A stretch of 5,914 nt of DNA from Christensenellaceae bacterium (GTDB taxonomy: Bacteria > Bacillota > Clostridia > Christensenellales > CAAEEZ01). Shown here piece after piece: positions 1-5,914 of the stretch. The DNA is taken from positions 1 through 5,914 of the forward strand of contig JAHHUG010000079.1 in NCBI GenBank assembly GCA_020024085.1. The letters are read 5' to 3'. The position numbers and the translations under genes are program-made. The notes beneath the pieces are model-generated. The model was not told where the DNA came from. It saw only the letters and a program-made list of their open reading frames with translations, and searched no databases. Within the stretch, counting starts at the first letter, position 1; every line of letters starts with the position of its first letter.

Positions 1-119
1 CAACTACAATTAGAAGTAGCTTTATTTGATTTTGCATTTGTTTTATTCATGCAAGAATCAGATTTTGTTTGACTACTAGAATTTCTTTTTGATGTTGAAT
101 TTCTTGTTTCGTTATTCAT
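1..119 (-). CDS. N-terminal part of a small Ser/Asn/Thr/Lys-rich protein (unknown function, cut by window edge)
   Basis: An ATG at 119-117 on the minus strand opens a frame with no stop through the left edge, giving 39 complete codons. It is preceded by a textbook ribosome binding site (AAGGAG on the minus strand, 131-126) with a 6-nt spacer, which is the main reason to believe it is real. The peptide begins MNNETRNSTSKR. It is very hydrophilic: 28 of 39 residues are Ser, Asn, Thr or Lys, with Cys at residues 23 and 38 and no hydrophobic segment or signal peptide. The next codon begins TG, so it is Cys, Trp or a TGA stop; in the last case the product would be only 39 residues. Short Lys/Ser/Asn-rich proteins with Cys near the end occur in Clostridia as hypothetical proteins, but I do not recognise a named family. 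It could also be the disordered N-terminus of a larger protein. It is divergent from the asparaginase-family gene. Confidence 0.6.
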   Translation of the reverse strand, partial: MNNETRNSTSKRNSSSQTKSDSCMNKTNAKSNKATSNCS

Positions 120-125
120 AATTTT

Positions 126-131
126 CTCCTT
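126..131 (-). promoter_or_regulatory. Shine-Dalgarno site of the minus-strand small gene
   Basis: The minus strand reads AAGGAG here, a full-strength Shine-Dalgarno core lying 6 nt upstream of the ATG at 119-117. It fixes the start of this gene, for which there is otherwise only composition evidence. Confidence 0.75.
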
Positions 132-159
132 TTATTTGATATTAATATTTTGTGTAAAA

Positions 160-187
160 AATTTAAAATTATCCATCAATTTGTAAA
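160..187 (-). promoter_or_regulatory. Weak candidate promoter for the minus-strand gene
   Basis: On the minus strand TTTACA (187-182) is followed after 16 bp by TAAATT (165-160), a 5/6 and 4/6 match to sigma-A -35 and -10 boxes. It would start transcription roughly 33 nt upstream of the minus-strand ATG. The region is so AT-rich that matches of this quality arise by chance, so this is only the best of several weak candidates. A promoter for another sigma factor is equally possible. Confidence 0.2.
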
Positions 188-206
188 CTATATTATATAT
201 TGATAC

Positions 207-235
207 TTGATAAATAATATTTGTAATGGTATAAT
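207..235 (+). promoter_or_regulatory. Sigma-A type promoter of the three-gene operon
   Basis: A -35 box TTGATA (207-212) is separated by exactly 17 bp from a perfect -10 box TATAAT (230-235). A TG dinucleotide at 227-228 gives an extended -10 (TGGTATAAT). Transcription is expected to begin near 241-243, only about 10-12 nt before the ATG at 253, so the leader would consist of little more than the Shine-Dalgarno site. A second TTGATA lies at 200-205 but its spacing to this -10 would be 24 bp. No operator palindrome is obvious, suggesting constitutive housekeeping expression. Confidence 0.8.
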
Positions 236-242
236 TAAATCC

Positions 243-247
243 AGAGG
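243..247 (+). promoter_or_regulatory. Shine-Dalgarno site of the asparaginase-family gene
   Basis: AGAGG lies 5 nt upstream of ATG 253-255. It sits at, or within a nucleotide or two of, the predicted transcription start, so the mRNA would begin almost directly with the ribosome binding site. Confidence 0.7.
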
Positions 248-252
248 TTTTT

Positions 253-1278
253 ATGAAGAAAATTTGTATCATTTTTACTGGAGGCACTATTGGTAGTGCT
301 AAAAGTGACAAAGGCATTAATGTTAATGACAAACAAAAAGAAATTTTAATTGAAAGATTTTACGAAAATTACGAGGGTGAGGAAGTAGAGTTTGACGAAG
401 TGTCACCTATTACTACCTTAAGTGAAAATATGACTTGCGAAAAATGGGTTTCTATTGTTGATTGTATAAACGAACAACTAGATAAAGGATATCAGGGTAT
501 AGTTTTAACTCACGGAACAGATACACTTGCTTATACTGCTTGCATGGTTGCATTTATGTTTGCTGATGTAAATATACCTATTGTGCTTGTTTCTAGCAAT
601 AAACCACTAGGCGACCCTACTGCAAATGGCCATTACAACTTTATGAGTGCAGTTAATTTTATTATGACTGCAAATCTTCGTGGAGTTTATGTGGCATATA
701 GGGATAGAAGATACAACGACAATATCTTGCTTGCTACAAGATGTACACAGGCTATGCAAATCACTGGCGAGGTAATGAGTGCAAACGGAGAGCCTTTTGG
801 TAAAATGGTAGATGGTTACTTTAGGTATAATCCAAAGGGTAATCCTACTCTTAAAGAGGTAAACGAAAAGAAGATTATTTCTCCTGGTAAATCAAATAGA
901 TTTTGCAACGAATTTATGTTGATAAAGCCGTATGTTGGTATGAACTATGAGTTTTTCCACAGTAAATATAGGGCAAAGTTTATCTTGCACGAGCTATATC
1001 ATAGTGGTACTGCTTGCATTGAAGGTGGTAATAATTCATTAATAGAGTTTTCAAGCTATTGCAAGCAAAACAATATTGATTTGTATCTTGCACCAATGGA
1101 TTCTAAACAAAATATGTATAATAGTTCGGTAGAACTACAAGAAAATAAAGTAAAGTTTATTAAGGGAATGAGTGTTGAGGCTACTCTTGTAAAATTGATG
1201 ATTGCTTATGGCAGTTATTCTAGTAGCAAAATAAGGGAAACCTTTATGAGTCAAGATTTATTCTTTGAATATATGTAA
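253..1278 (+). CDS. L-asparaginase-family protein, cytoplasmic, with altered catalytic residues
   Basis: The 341-residue protein has the usual length and layout of bacterial asparaginases, which hydrolyse L-asparagine to aspartate and ammonia. Visible motifs are the N-terminal nucleophile loop FTGGTIG (residues 8-14, with T12 aligning with the nucleophile of E. coli AnsB), an LSENM segment (56-60) at the substrate-binding Ser-Gln position, and LTHGTDTLAYTA (85-96), whose T89-D90 match the second catalytic Thr-Asp. PTANGHYNF (122-130) aligns with SADGPFNL of E. coli AnsB. The C-terminal domain carries EGGNN (257-261) and a final helix EATLVKLMIAYG. No signal peptide is present, so it should be cytoplasmic. 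The catalytic Lys (AnsB K162) appears to be R163 within LLATRCT, and the flexible-loop Tyr has no equivalent in SAKSDKGINV. Substrate and activity are therefore uncertain; a glutaminase or other amidohydrolase role is possible. First gene of the operon, 13 nt before tex. Family assignment is firm, reaction moderate. Confidence 0.9.
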   Translation: MKKICIIFTGGTIGSAKSDKGINVNDKQKEILIERFYENYEGEEVEFDEVSPITTLSENMTCEKWVSIVDCINEQLDKGYQGIVLTHGTDTLAYTACMVAFMFADVNIPIVLVSSNKPLGDPTANGHYNFMSAVNFIMTANLRGVYVAYRDRRYNDNILLATRCTQAMQITGEVMSANGEPFGKMVDGYFRYNPKGNPTLKEVNEKKIISPGKSNRFCNEFMLIKPYVGMNYEFFHSKYRAKFILHELYHSGTACIEGGNNSLIEFSSYCKQNNIDLYLAPMDSKQNMYNSSVELQENKVKFIKGMSVEATLVKLMIAYGSYSSSKIRETFMSQDLFFEYM

Positions 1279-1280
1279 AA

Positions 1281-1287
1281 GAGAGGT
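1281..1287 (+). promoter_or_regulatory. Shine-Dalgarno site that decides the tex start
   Basis: GAGAGGT lies just upstream of ATG 1292-1294. It supports starting at this ATG rather than at the in-frame TTG at 1265, which lies inside the preceding gene and would add nine residues (beginning MNICKREVT) unlike known Tex N-termini. Confidence 0.75.
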
Positions 1288-1291
1288 AACA

Positions 1292-3619
1292 ATGAGTACA
1301 GAGACAACAGTGGACAACACAGAATTAGAACAAAAGAAAATCGCTTCAGCATTGTCTAAAGAGTTTAATATTAGACAAGACCACACAAACAATATTATCA
1401 GTTTGATTGATGAGGGAAATACTATTCCTTTTATCGCAAGATATCGTAAGGAAATGACAGGTGCTGTTGACGACCAAGTACTTAGAGAATTTTATGATAG
1501 ATTAATTTACCTTAGGAACCTTGAAACAAGGAAAAAAGAGGTTGCTGATATAATCGACAGTCAAGGTAAACTTACTAGCGAAATTACTTTAGCTTTATTT
1601 GGGGCTAAAACCTTAACTGAAGTTGAGGATATATATCGTCCATACAAACAAAAGAAAAAGACAAGGGCAAGTGTTGCTATTGAAAAAGGTTTAGAGCCTC
1701 TTGCTGACTTGATTTACGACAATGCTAGCAATATTATGGAGCTTGCAAAGGATTATGTAAACGAGGAAAAGGGTGTAAACTCTGTCGAAGATGCTATTGC
1801 TGGTGCAAAGGATATTATCGCAGAAAAAATTTCGGATAATGCAAATTACCGTAAAGCACTTAGACAAATGTTGTTCGACCAAGCAAAAATTGAAACTTGT
1901 TTTACAAAGGATAAGGACGAAAAGAATACTGTATATGATATGTATGCAGAGTTTAGCGAACTTATTTCTAAAATCCCTAGTCATAGAATACTAGCAATTA
2001 ATCGTGGAGAAAAGGAAAAGTGCTTAAAGGTTAGCATTGTAATAGATAAGGAAATCCCACTAGATTATCTAAAGAACAAAGAGGTAAAAGGGGATAATGT
2101 ACTTGTAGTTGAGGCTGTTGAAGATAGTTATAATAGACTTATCTTCCCTTCAATCGAAAGAGAGGTTAGAAACGAACTAACCGATAAGGCAAACGAGCAA
2201 GCAATTAAGATGTTTGAGGTAAACCTAAAACCACTTTTAATGCAAGCACCACTTAAAAATAAGGTTATACTAGGTCTTGACCCAGCATATAGAACAGGTT
2301 GCAAAATCGCTGTTATCGACAAAAATGGCAATGTGCTTGATACAACAGTTATCTACCCAACTCCACCACAATCAAAGATTGAGGAGAGCAAAAAGATACT
2401 AAAAGCACTTATTAAAAAGCATAATGTTGAGGTTATTTCAATCGGTAATGGTACTGCTAGTAAGGAGAGCGAAATTTTCGTTGCTGACCTAATTAAAGAG
2501 GTAGATACTCCATTATCTTATATGGTAGTAAATGAGTCAGGTGCATCAGTTTATTCAGCATCAAAACTTGGTGCAGAGGAGTTCCCTGATTATGATGTAT
2601 CACTTCGTAGTGCAGTATCTATTGCAAGAAGACTTCAGGACCCACTTGCAGAGCTAATCAAAATTGATGTAAAGTCAATCGGTGTTGGTCAATATCAACA
2701 CGATATGCCAGAAAAGAGACTAGATGAAGTACTTAATGGCGTGGTTGAAGATTGCGTAAATAGCGTAGGTGTAGACCTTAATACTGCTAGTGTTAGCCTA
2801 CTAAAGAGTGTATCTGGATTAAACAATTCTATTGCTAAAAATATTGTTGAATATAGACAGAATCAAGCCTTTACAAGTAGAAAACAACTACTTGAAGTGC
2901 CAAAGTTAGGACCAAAGGCATTTACACAATGTGCAGGTTTCTTGAGAATTAGTGGTGGAAAACATGTGCTTGACAACACTGCTGTTCACCCAGAAAGTTA
3001 CAAGGCTGTTAAGGTTTTGATGGAGCATTTTAAGTACACAGCAGCTGATGTAAAGAATGAAAAATTAACCGACTTGAAGTCTAAAATTGATGCTGAAGGT
3101 TGGGATAAAATCGCAGAAATGTGTGGTATTGGTACTCCTACTCTTGAGGATATCGTAGAGGAATTGTTAAAGCCAGGTAGAGATATTCGTGATAGTTTAC
3201 CTCAACTTGAACTTAGAAAAGATTTACTTGATATATCAAACTTAAAAGAGGGTATGATACTAAAAGGAACTGTTAGAAATGTTATCGACTTTGGTGTATT
3301 CGTTGATATTGCAGTGCATCAAGATGGACTTGTACACATTTCGCAAATAACAAACGAGGGCTATGTTTCTCACCCTTCTGATGTGCTTAAGGTTGGCGAT
3401 ATCGTCGAAGTTAAGGTAATGGAAGTTGATGTTGACAGAAAGAGAATAAGCCTTACAATGATTGGTTGCAAAAACGAGTTCCTAAAGGATAGACTAGCAA
3501 AAACTAGAACTTCTAATCCTAATAAAAATAGAACAACTGTTAAAAAAGGCAAAAAACCTGAAAAACACGATATGAATGATATGCTAAAAGCATTACAACA
3601 AAAATTCGGGGGCAGATAA
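1292..3619 (+). CDS. tex: Tex, transcription accessory / S1 RNA-binding protein
   Basis: A complete 775-residue Tex, close to the normal family length. Tex is a cytoplasmic nucleic-acid-binding protein, homologous to eukaryotic Spt6, that affects transcription and ribonucleoprotein stability; its precise bacterial role is still not settled. Domains in order are: an N-terminal helical region with the family motif EGNTIPFIARYRKEMTGA (41-58) and EDIYRPYKQKKKTRA (112-126); a YqgF/RNase H-like domain at about 324-450 with LGLDPAYRTGCKIAVID (327-343), IGNGTAS (384-390) and ESGASVYSAS (415-424); the highly conserved SIGVGQYQHDM (462-472); tandem helix-hairpin-helix units at about 490-560 including VPKLGPKAF; LDNTAVHPESY (560-570); and an S1 RNA-binding domain at about 650-725 with GTVRNVIDFGVFVDI. 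A Lys/Arg-rich tail ends in QQKFGGR. The start is ATG 1292, with a good ribosome binding site. The gene lies 13 nt after the asparaginase-family gene, and its TAA stop shares one base with the next ATG. No truncation or missing motif is seen. Confidence 0.97.
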   Translation: MSTETTVDNTELEQKKIASALSKEFNIRQDHTNNIISLIDEGNTIPFIARYRKEMTGAVDDQVLREFYDRLIYLRNLETRKKEVADIIDSQGKLTSEITLALFGAKTLTEVEDIYRPYKQKKKTRASVAIEKGLEPLADLIYDNASNIMELAKDYVNEEKGVNSVEDAIAGAKDIIAEKISDNANYRKALRQMLFDQAKIETCFTKDKDEKNTVYDMYAEFSELISKIPSHRILAINRGEKEKCLKVSIVIDKEIPLDYLKNKEVKGDNVLVVEAVEDSYNRLIFPSIEREVRNELTDKANEQAIKMFEVNLKPLLMQAPLKNKVILGLDPAYRTGCKIAVIDKNGNVLDTTVIYPTPPQSKIEESKKILKALIKKHNVEVISIGNGTASKESEIFVADLIKEVDTPLSYMVVNESGASVYSASKLGAEEFPDYDVSLRSAVSIARRLQDPLAELIKIDVKSIGVGQYQHDMPEKRLDEVLNGVVEDCVNSVGVDLNTASVSLLKSVSGLNNSIAKNIVEYRQNQAFTSRKQLLEVPKLGPKAFTQCAGFLRISGGKHVLDNTAVHPESYKAVKVLMEHFKYTAADVKNEKLTDLKSKIDAEGWDKIAEMCGIGTPTLEDIVEELLKPGRDIRDSLPQLELRKDLLDISNLKEGMILKGTVRNVIDFGVFVDIAVHQDGLVHISQITNEGYVSHPSDVLKVGDIVEVKVMEVDVDRKRISLTMIGCKNEFLKDRLAKTRTSNPNKNRTTVKKGKKPEKHDMNDMLKALQQKFGGR
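3608..3612 (+). promoter_or_regulatory. G-rich ribosome binding site within the tex 3' end
   Basis: GGGGG inside the last tex codons lies 6 nt before ATG 3619. It is less canonical than the GAGAGG and AAGGAG sites used by the other genes. Together with the TAATG stop/start overlap it suggests that translation of the third gene is coupled to termination on tex. Confidence 0.5.
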
Positions 3620-5658
3620 TGAAAAAGTTGCAAAACAACAAACTAATTATTGAATATGATAGTAGTAAAAATGGTATCAAAAGGATACTATCAAAGGCTG
3701 ACCAATACTCACTAAACTGGGTAAAAAGTGGCAGTGGATTATTCGGCGAATTGTATGGCGAATACAACAAAACCGAATTTAAGTACGAGCCAAACCATAT
3801 TACTGCTACCTATTATTACAACGAATTAGAGGTTGTTTGCGACATTTCTCTTGATGATAATAACGCATATATTGATTATGTATTTACAAATAAGCAACCA
3901 AATCCACTTACATTTGATACAGGGGATATAGGTATTTTTGCACCATTTAATGATACTTATAGTCCTTACACAAAGGAGTATCAACTTACAAAAAAGTGCC
4001 ATGCTCATATTTGGTGTGGAGAAAGCAGTAGCTATATCTATGCACTTAGAATGAGTGGCGAGGAAAATAACTTTGCCGTTCAACTTGTGGGTGGACAGAT
4101 TGCAGATTATGCGATTGTTCGTAAACTAAATGTTAGTGACCGTGGCGACTTTGTGCTATTGTTTAGGCCATTTACCATTAATCCTATGGATAAGTTGCAT
4201 ATTAGACTAAAGCTATTTACATTTAGGAATGAGGAGAGATTTTTTGAAAAACTTCAAAAGGAAGAAAGCTACCTAAAAATTGATATGGATAAGTTTACTT
4301 ATAGGGTAAAAGAGAAAATCAAAGTCAATTTAAATGGTAAAAATATCAATTCTATCAATGTAATGTGTGATGGTAAACCAGTTGAGGTGGTAAAGCAGGA
4401 AGATGAAAGTTATCTTGTTTGTGGTTCATTTGAAACGGTTGGCATCAAAAAATTTACTATAAAATACAATAATCACACCACTCATTTTGAGATAAATGTT
4501 ATCGAAAATGAGTTGGAATTGATTGATAAAAGATTAAAATTTATAGTAGAAAATCAACAAAATACCGACTGTACTGACTCTCGATATGGTGCATATTATT
4601 TGTATAATTATATCGAGGAAAGAAAGTTTTATGAGTCGGGCAAAAAAAGTAATAAAGGTCTAGGCAGAGCAAGGGTTGGTATGGGTATTGCTATTCTTGC
4701 AAGACTAATTTCTAATTTCCCTATTGATAGCGACTTAAAGAGTCAACTAGATGAAAGTATTAGAATGTATGTGGACTTTGTAGATAGGGCGATTGTAAGC
4801 GATAATGGAATGGTTGCCGATGCACCATTTAAGAAGATAGGTAACAACTTTAGTAACTACGGAAATTATTGCTTGTTGTATTGCTTGATGTTCCAATACA
4901 CTGAAGATAGAAGATATTATGACAAAGCTATTAGCATAATTGATAAATTTTACGAGAAAGGTGGCAGTAATGCGTATGTCCTTGAAGTGCCAATTTTGAA
5001 ACTAATTCAGGCGTCGTACCAACTAGGAGAAAATGGTATTGCAGAGGATTTACGGGCAAAATACCTTGTTCATATAGAAAATATCTTAAAAAAAGGTATT
5101 CAATTCCCAACGGCAACAACAAGGTTTTCCGATACTGTTGTAGCTTCTGCTGCTGATGTTATGCTTGATGCATACGAAATTACAAAGGAAGAAAAGTACC
5201 TAATTGAAGCAAAAAAAATGTTCAAAATTCTTTTATCATTTAGTGGTAAACAACCAAGTGTATTTATGCACGACTCTGCAATAAGGCACTGGGAAGGATA
5301 TGTTTTTGGAGAGAGTAAACAGTTTGGCGATAATTTCCCAAGTTGTGGTTCGTGCTTAACTGCTAAAGTATTAAGTAGATATTCAAAGGCAAAAAATCAC
5401 CCCGTATATCAAAAAAGAGCAAATAATTTGTTGTTTAATACACTGTTACTTTATAATGATAATAGAGCAAGTTGCTGTTATATTTATCCATATAAAATCA
5501 ACAATACCTATGGTAAAAAGTTTGATATGGCAACAAATAATCAGGATTGGATAATATACTACAACTTAATGTACAATGAAGAATTTAATAAGCCTTTTTT
5601 AACTTTGGAAAATGCTAGCGATATGCAAAATGCACCTACCGAGGAGAAAATAAATTAA
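3619..5658 (+). CDS. Uncharacterised protein: beta-sandwich plus six-hairpin (alpha/alpha)6-toroid-like domain, carbohydrate-active enzyme candidate
   Basis: A 679-residue protein without signal peptide or membrane segment, so probably cytoplasmic. Residues 1-205 are beta-rich, resembling the N-terminal sandwich of toroid lyases and glycosidases. They include GDIGIFAPFNDTY (102-114), CHAHIWCGESSSYIYALRM (127-145) and SDRGDF (173-178). Residues about 215-297 look like a small Ig-like beta domain (KIKVNLNG... through HFEINVIE). Residues about 300-655 are a run of paired helices with aromatic/glycine loops, such as SRYGAYYLYNY (321-331), ADAPFKKIG (400-408) and RHWEGYVFGESKQFGDNFP (556-574), typical of (alpha/alpha)6 barrels of six-hairpin glycosidases and polysaccharide lyases. 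From memory, uncharacterised clostridial proteins share the HAHIWCG and DRGDF motifs; I cannot name a CAZy family. Acidic and His residues in 556-571 (H557, E559, E565, D571) are candidate catalytic residues. Cysteines are frequent: C576-G-S-C579, C619-C620 and C418/C422. It is last in the operon, with no transporter or sugar regulator nearby. The gene is certain; the enzyme class is an inference from fold-like patterns. Confidence 0.9.
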   Translation: MKKLQNNKLIIEYDSSKNGIKRILSKADQYSLNWVKSGSGLFGELYGEYNKTEFKYEPNHITATYYYNELEVVCDISLDDNNAYIDYVFTNKQPNPLTFDTGDIGIFAPFNDTYSPYTKEYQLTKKCHAHIWCGESSSYIYALRMSGEENNFAVQLVGGQIADYAIVRKLNVSDRGDFVLLFRPFTINPMDKLHIRLKLFTFRNEERFFEKLQKEESYLKIDMDKFTYRVKEKIKVNLNGKNINSINVMCDGKPVEVVKQEDESYLVCGSFETVGIKKFTIKYNNHTTHFEINVIENELELIDKRLKFIVENQQNTDCTDSRYGAYYLYNYIEERKFYESGKKSNKGLGRARVGMGIAILARLISNFPIDSDLKSQLDESIRMYVDFVDRAIVSDNGMVADAPFKKIGNNFSNYGNYCLLYCLMFQYTEDRRYYDKAISIIDKFYEKGGSNAYVLEVPILKLIQASYQLGENGIAEDLRAKYLVHIENILKKGIQFPTATTRFSDTVVASAADVMLDAYEITKEEKYLIEAKKMFKILLSFSGKQPSVFMHDSAIRHWEGYVFGESKQFGDNFPSCGSCLTAKVLSRYSKAKNHPVYQKRANNLLFNTLLLYNDNRASCCYIYPYKINNTYGKKFDMATNNQDWIIYYNLMYNEEFNKPFLTLENASDMQNAPTEEKIN

Positions 5659-5685
5659 GGTAAAATTGTAATAAAATATATATTT

Positions 5686-5714
5686 AATAGGGACTATATT
5701 GTCCCTATTTTTTT
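5686..5714 (+). terminator. Rho-independent terminator of the operon
   Basis: A perfect 9-bp stem (AATAGGGAC at 5686-5694 with GTCCCTATT at 5701-5709) encloses a 6-nt loop TATATT, and its 3' arm runs into a seven-T tract (5708-5714). It begins 28 nt after the stop of the third gene. The minus strand has no comparable T tract after the stem, so it should work for rightward transcription only. Confidence 0.92.
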
Positions 5715-5914
5715 ATAGAAAAATATAATAACTAAAATTCATATATTTGATGTTTTTAAGCATTGATTACATAATACGATGTTTATAATGCAAAATTAAG
5801 GTATAAACCGTTGATTATGCTATTATATTGTAAAATAGTGTTTAGTGTAATATTGATAGTTTACGATATTAAAATGAAATTTTATTAGCTTTTACATAGT
5901 TATTTTAGGTGTAT
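5715..5914. other. AT-rich intergenic region, no gene seen
   Basis: No open frame with a credible ribosome binding site is present on either strand; the ATG at 5874 closes after four codons. There is no tRNA-like or riboswitch-like structure that I can recognise. It probably holds the upstream region of a gene beyond the right edge, or simple spacer. Confidence 0.55.
5763..5789 (+). promoter_or_regulatory. Possible promoter downstream of the terminator
   Basis: TTGATT (5763-5768) and a perfect TATAAT (5784-5789) are 15 bp apart, shorter than the preferred 16-18 bp. It lies after the terminator, where a promoter for the next rightward gene would be expected. No start codon with a Shine-Dalgarno site follows within the window, so any leader would exceed 110 nt. 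Confidence 0.25.

Noticed and set aside
132..332. Minus-strand open frame across the divergent intergenic region and the start of the asparaginase-family gene
   Set aside because: It covers the operon promoter and the N-terminal coding region, has no supporting motif, and is better explained as an antisense shadow. The other short overlapping frames inside the three genes were left out for the same reason.
1265..1291. In-frame TTG at 1265 as an upstream start for tex, adding nine residues and overlapping the preceding gene
   Set aside because: ATG 1292 has the GAGAGGT site directly upstream, while TTG 1265 lies inside the asparaginase-family gene with no ribosome binding site.
3657..3693. 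Alternative hairpins TGATAGTA/TACTATCA and GTATC/GATAC shortly after the start of the third gene
   Set aside because: Both are short and AT-rich inside coding sequence, too weak to claim a regulatory switch without conservation or probing data.
5060..5100. Inverted repeat AATACCTT/AAGGTATT around a 25-nt spacer, with an A7 run resembling a -1 slippery site (A AAA AAA)
   Set aside because: The protein continues in frame with recognisable domain sequence after the site, the loop is long, and A runs and 8-bp arms are expected by chance in AT-rich coding DNA.
5760..5791. Possible inverted repeat GCATT...AATGC around the downstream TATAAT
   Set aside because: Only five base pairs match perfectly and the extension breaks down, so it is not convincing as an operator or structured RNA.
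1..5914. Mobile element, CRISPR, toxin-antitoxin or defence system
   Set aside because: There are no repeats of suitable length, transposase or integrase motifs, tRNA att-like sites or small paired genes. The three complete genes are all explained as an asparaginase family member, Tex and a toroid-fold protein.

Overview
The window is a low-GC (AT-rich), gene-dense stretch of a bacterial chromosome. Three tightly packed plus-strand genes, strong A/G-rich Shine-Dalgarno sites, a consensus housekeeping promoter, AT-ending codons and an intrinsic terminator all point to a Firmicute, most likely an anaerobic Clostridia/Eubacteriales member. The species cannot be named from the sequence. I see no IS element, CRISPR array, tRNA, rRNA or phage gene, and no base-composition break suggesting recent transfer.

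Layout. Bases 1-119 hold the start of a minus-strand gene that runs off the left edge; its visible part is rich in Ser, Asn, Thr and Lys. Bases 120-252 form a divergent intergenic region with a near-consensus sigma-A promoter (TTGATA, 17-bp spacer, TATAAT) firing rightwards. Then come an L-asparaginase-family protein (253-1278), the transcription accessory protein Tex (1292-3619) and an uncharacterised two- or three-domain protein resembling six-hairpin (alpha/alpha)6-toroid carbohydrate-active enzymes (3619-5658). A strong intrinsic terminator at 5686-5714 closes the unit. The last 200 bases are AT-rich, contain no convincing gene, and may lead into a gene beyond the right edge.

How the genes work together. 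The gaps are 13 nt between the first two genes and a 1-nt stop/start overlap (TAATG) between the second and third. One promoter precedes the set and one terminator follows it, so the three are probably one transcript. Tex is a housekeeping nucleic-acid-binding protein. The flanking genes look like cytoplasmic catabolic or processing enzymes, and no direct functional link is evident. The most interesting points are the asparaginase-family protein, which appears to lack two canonical catalytic residues (the flexible-loop Tyr, and the triad Lys replaced by Arg), and the toroid protein, which has no signal peptide and carries unusual Cys/His clusters. I did not find a clear new multi-gene system; most of the window is ordinary core-type gene content.
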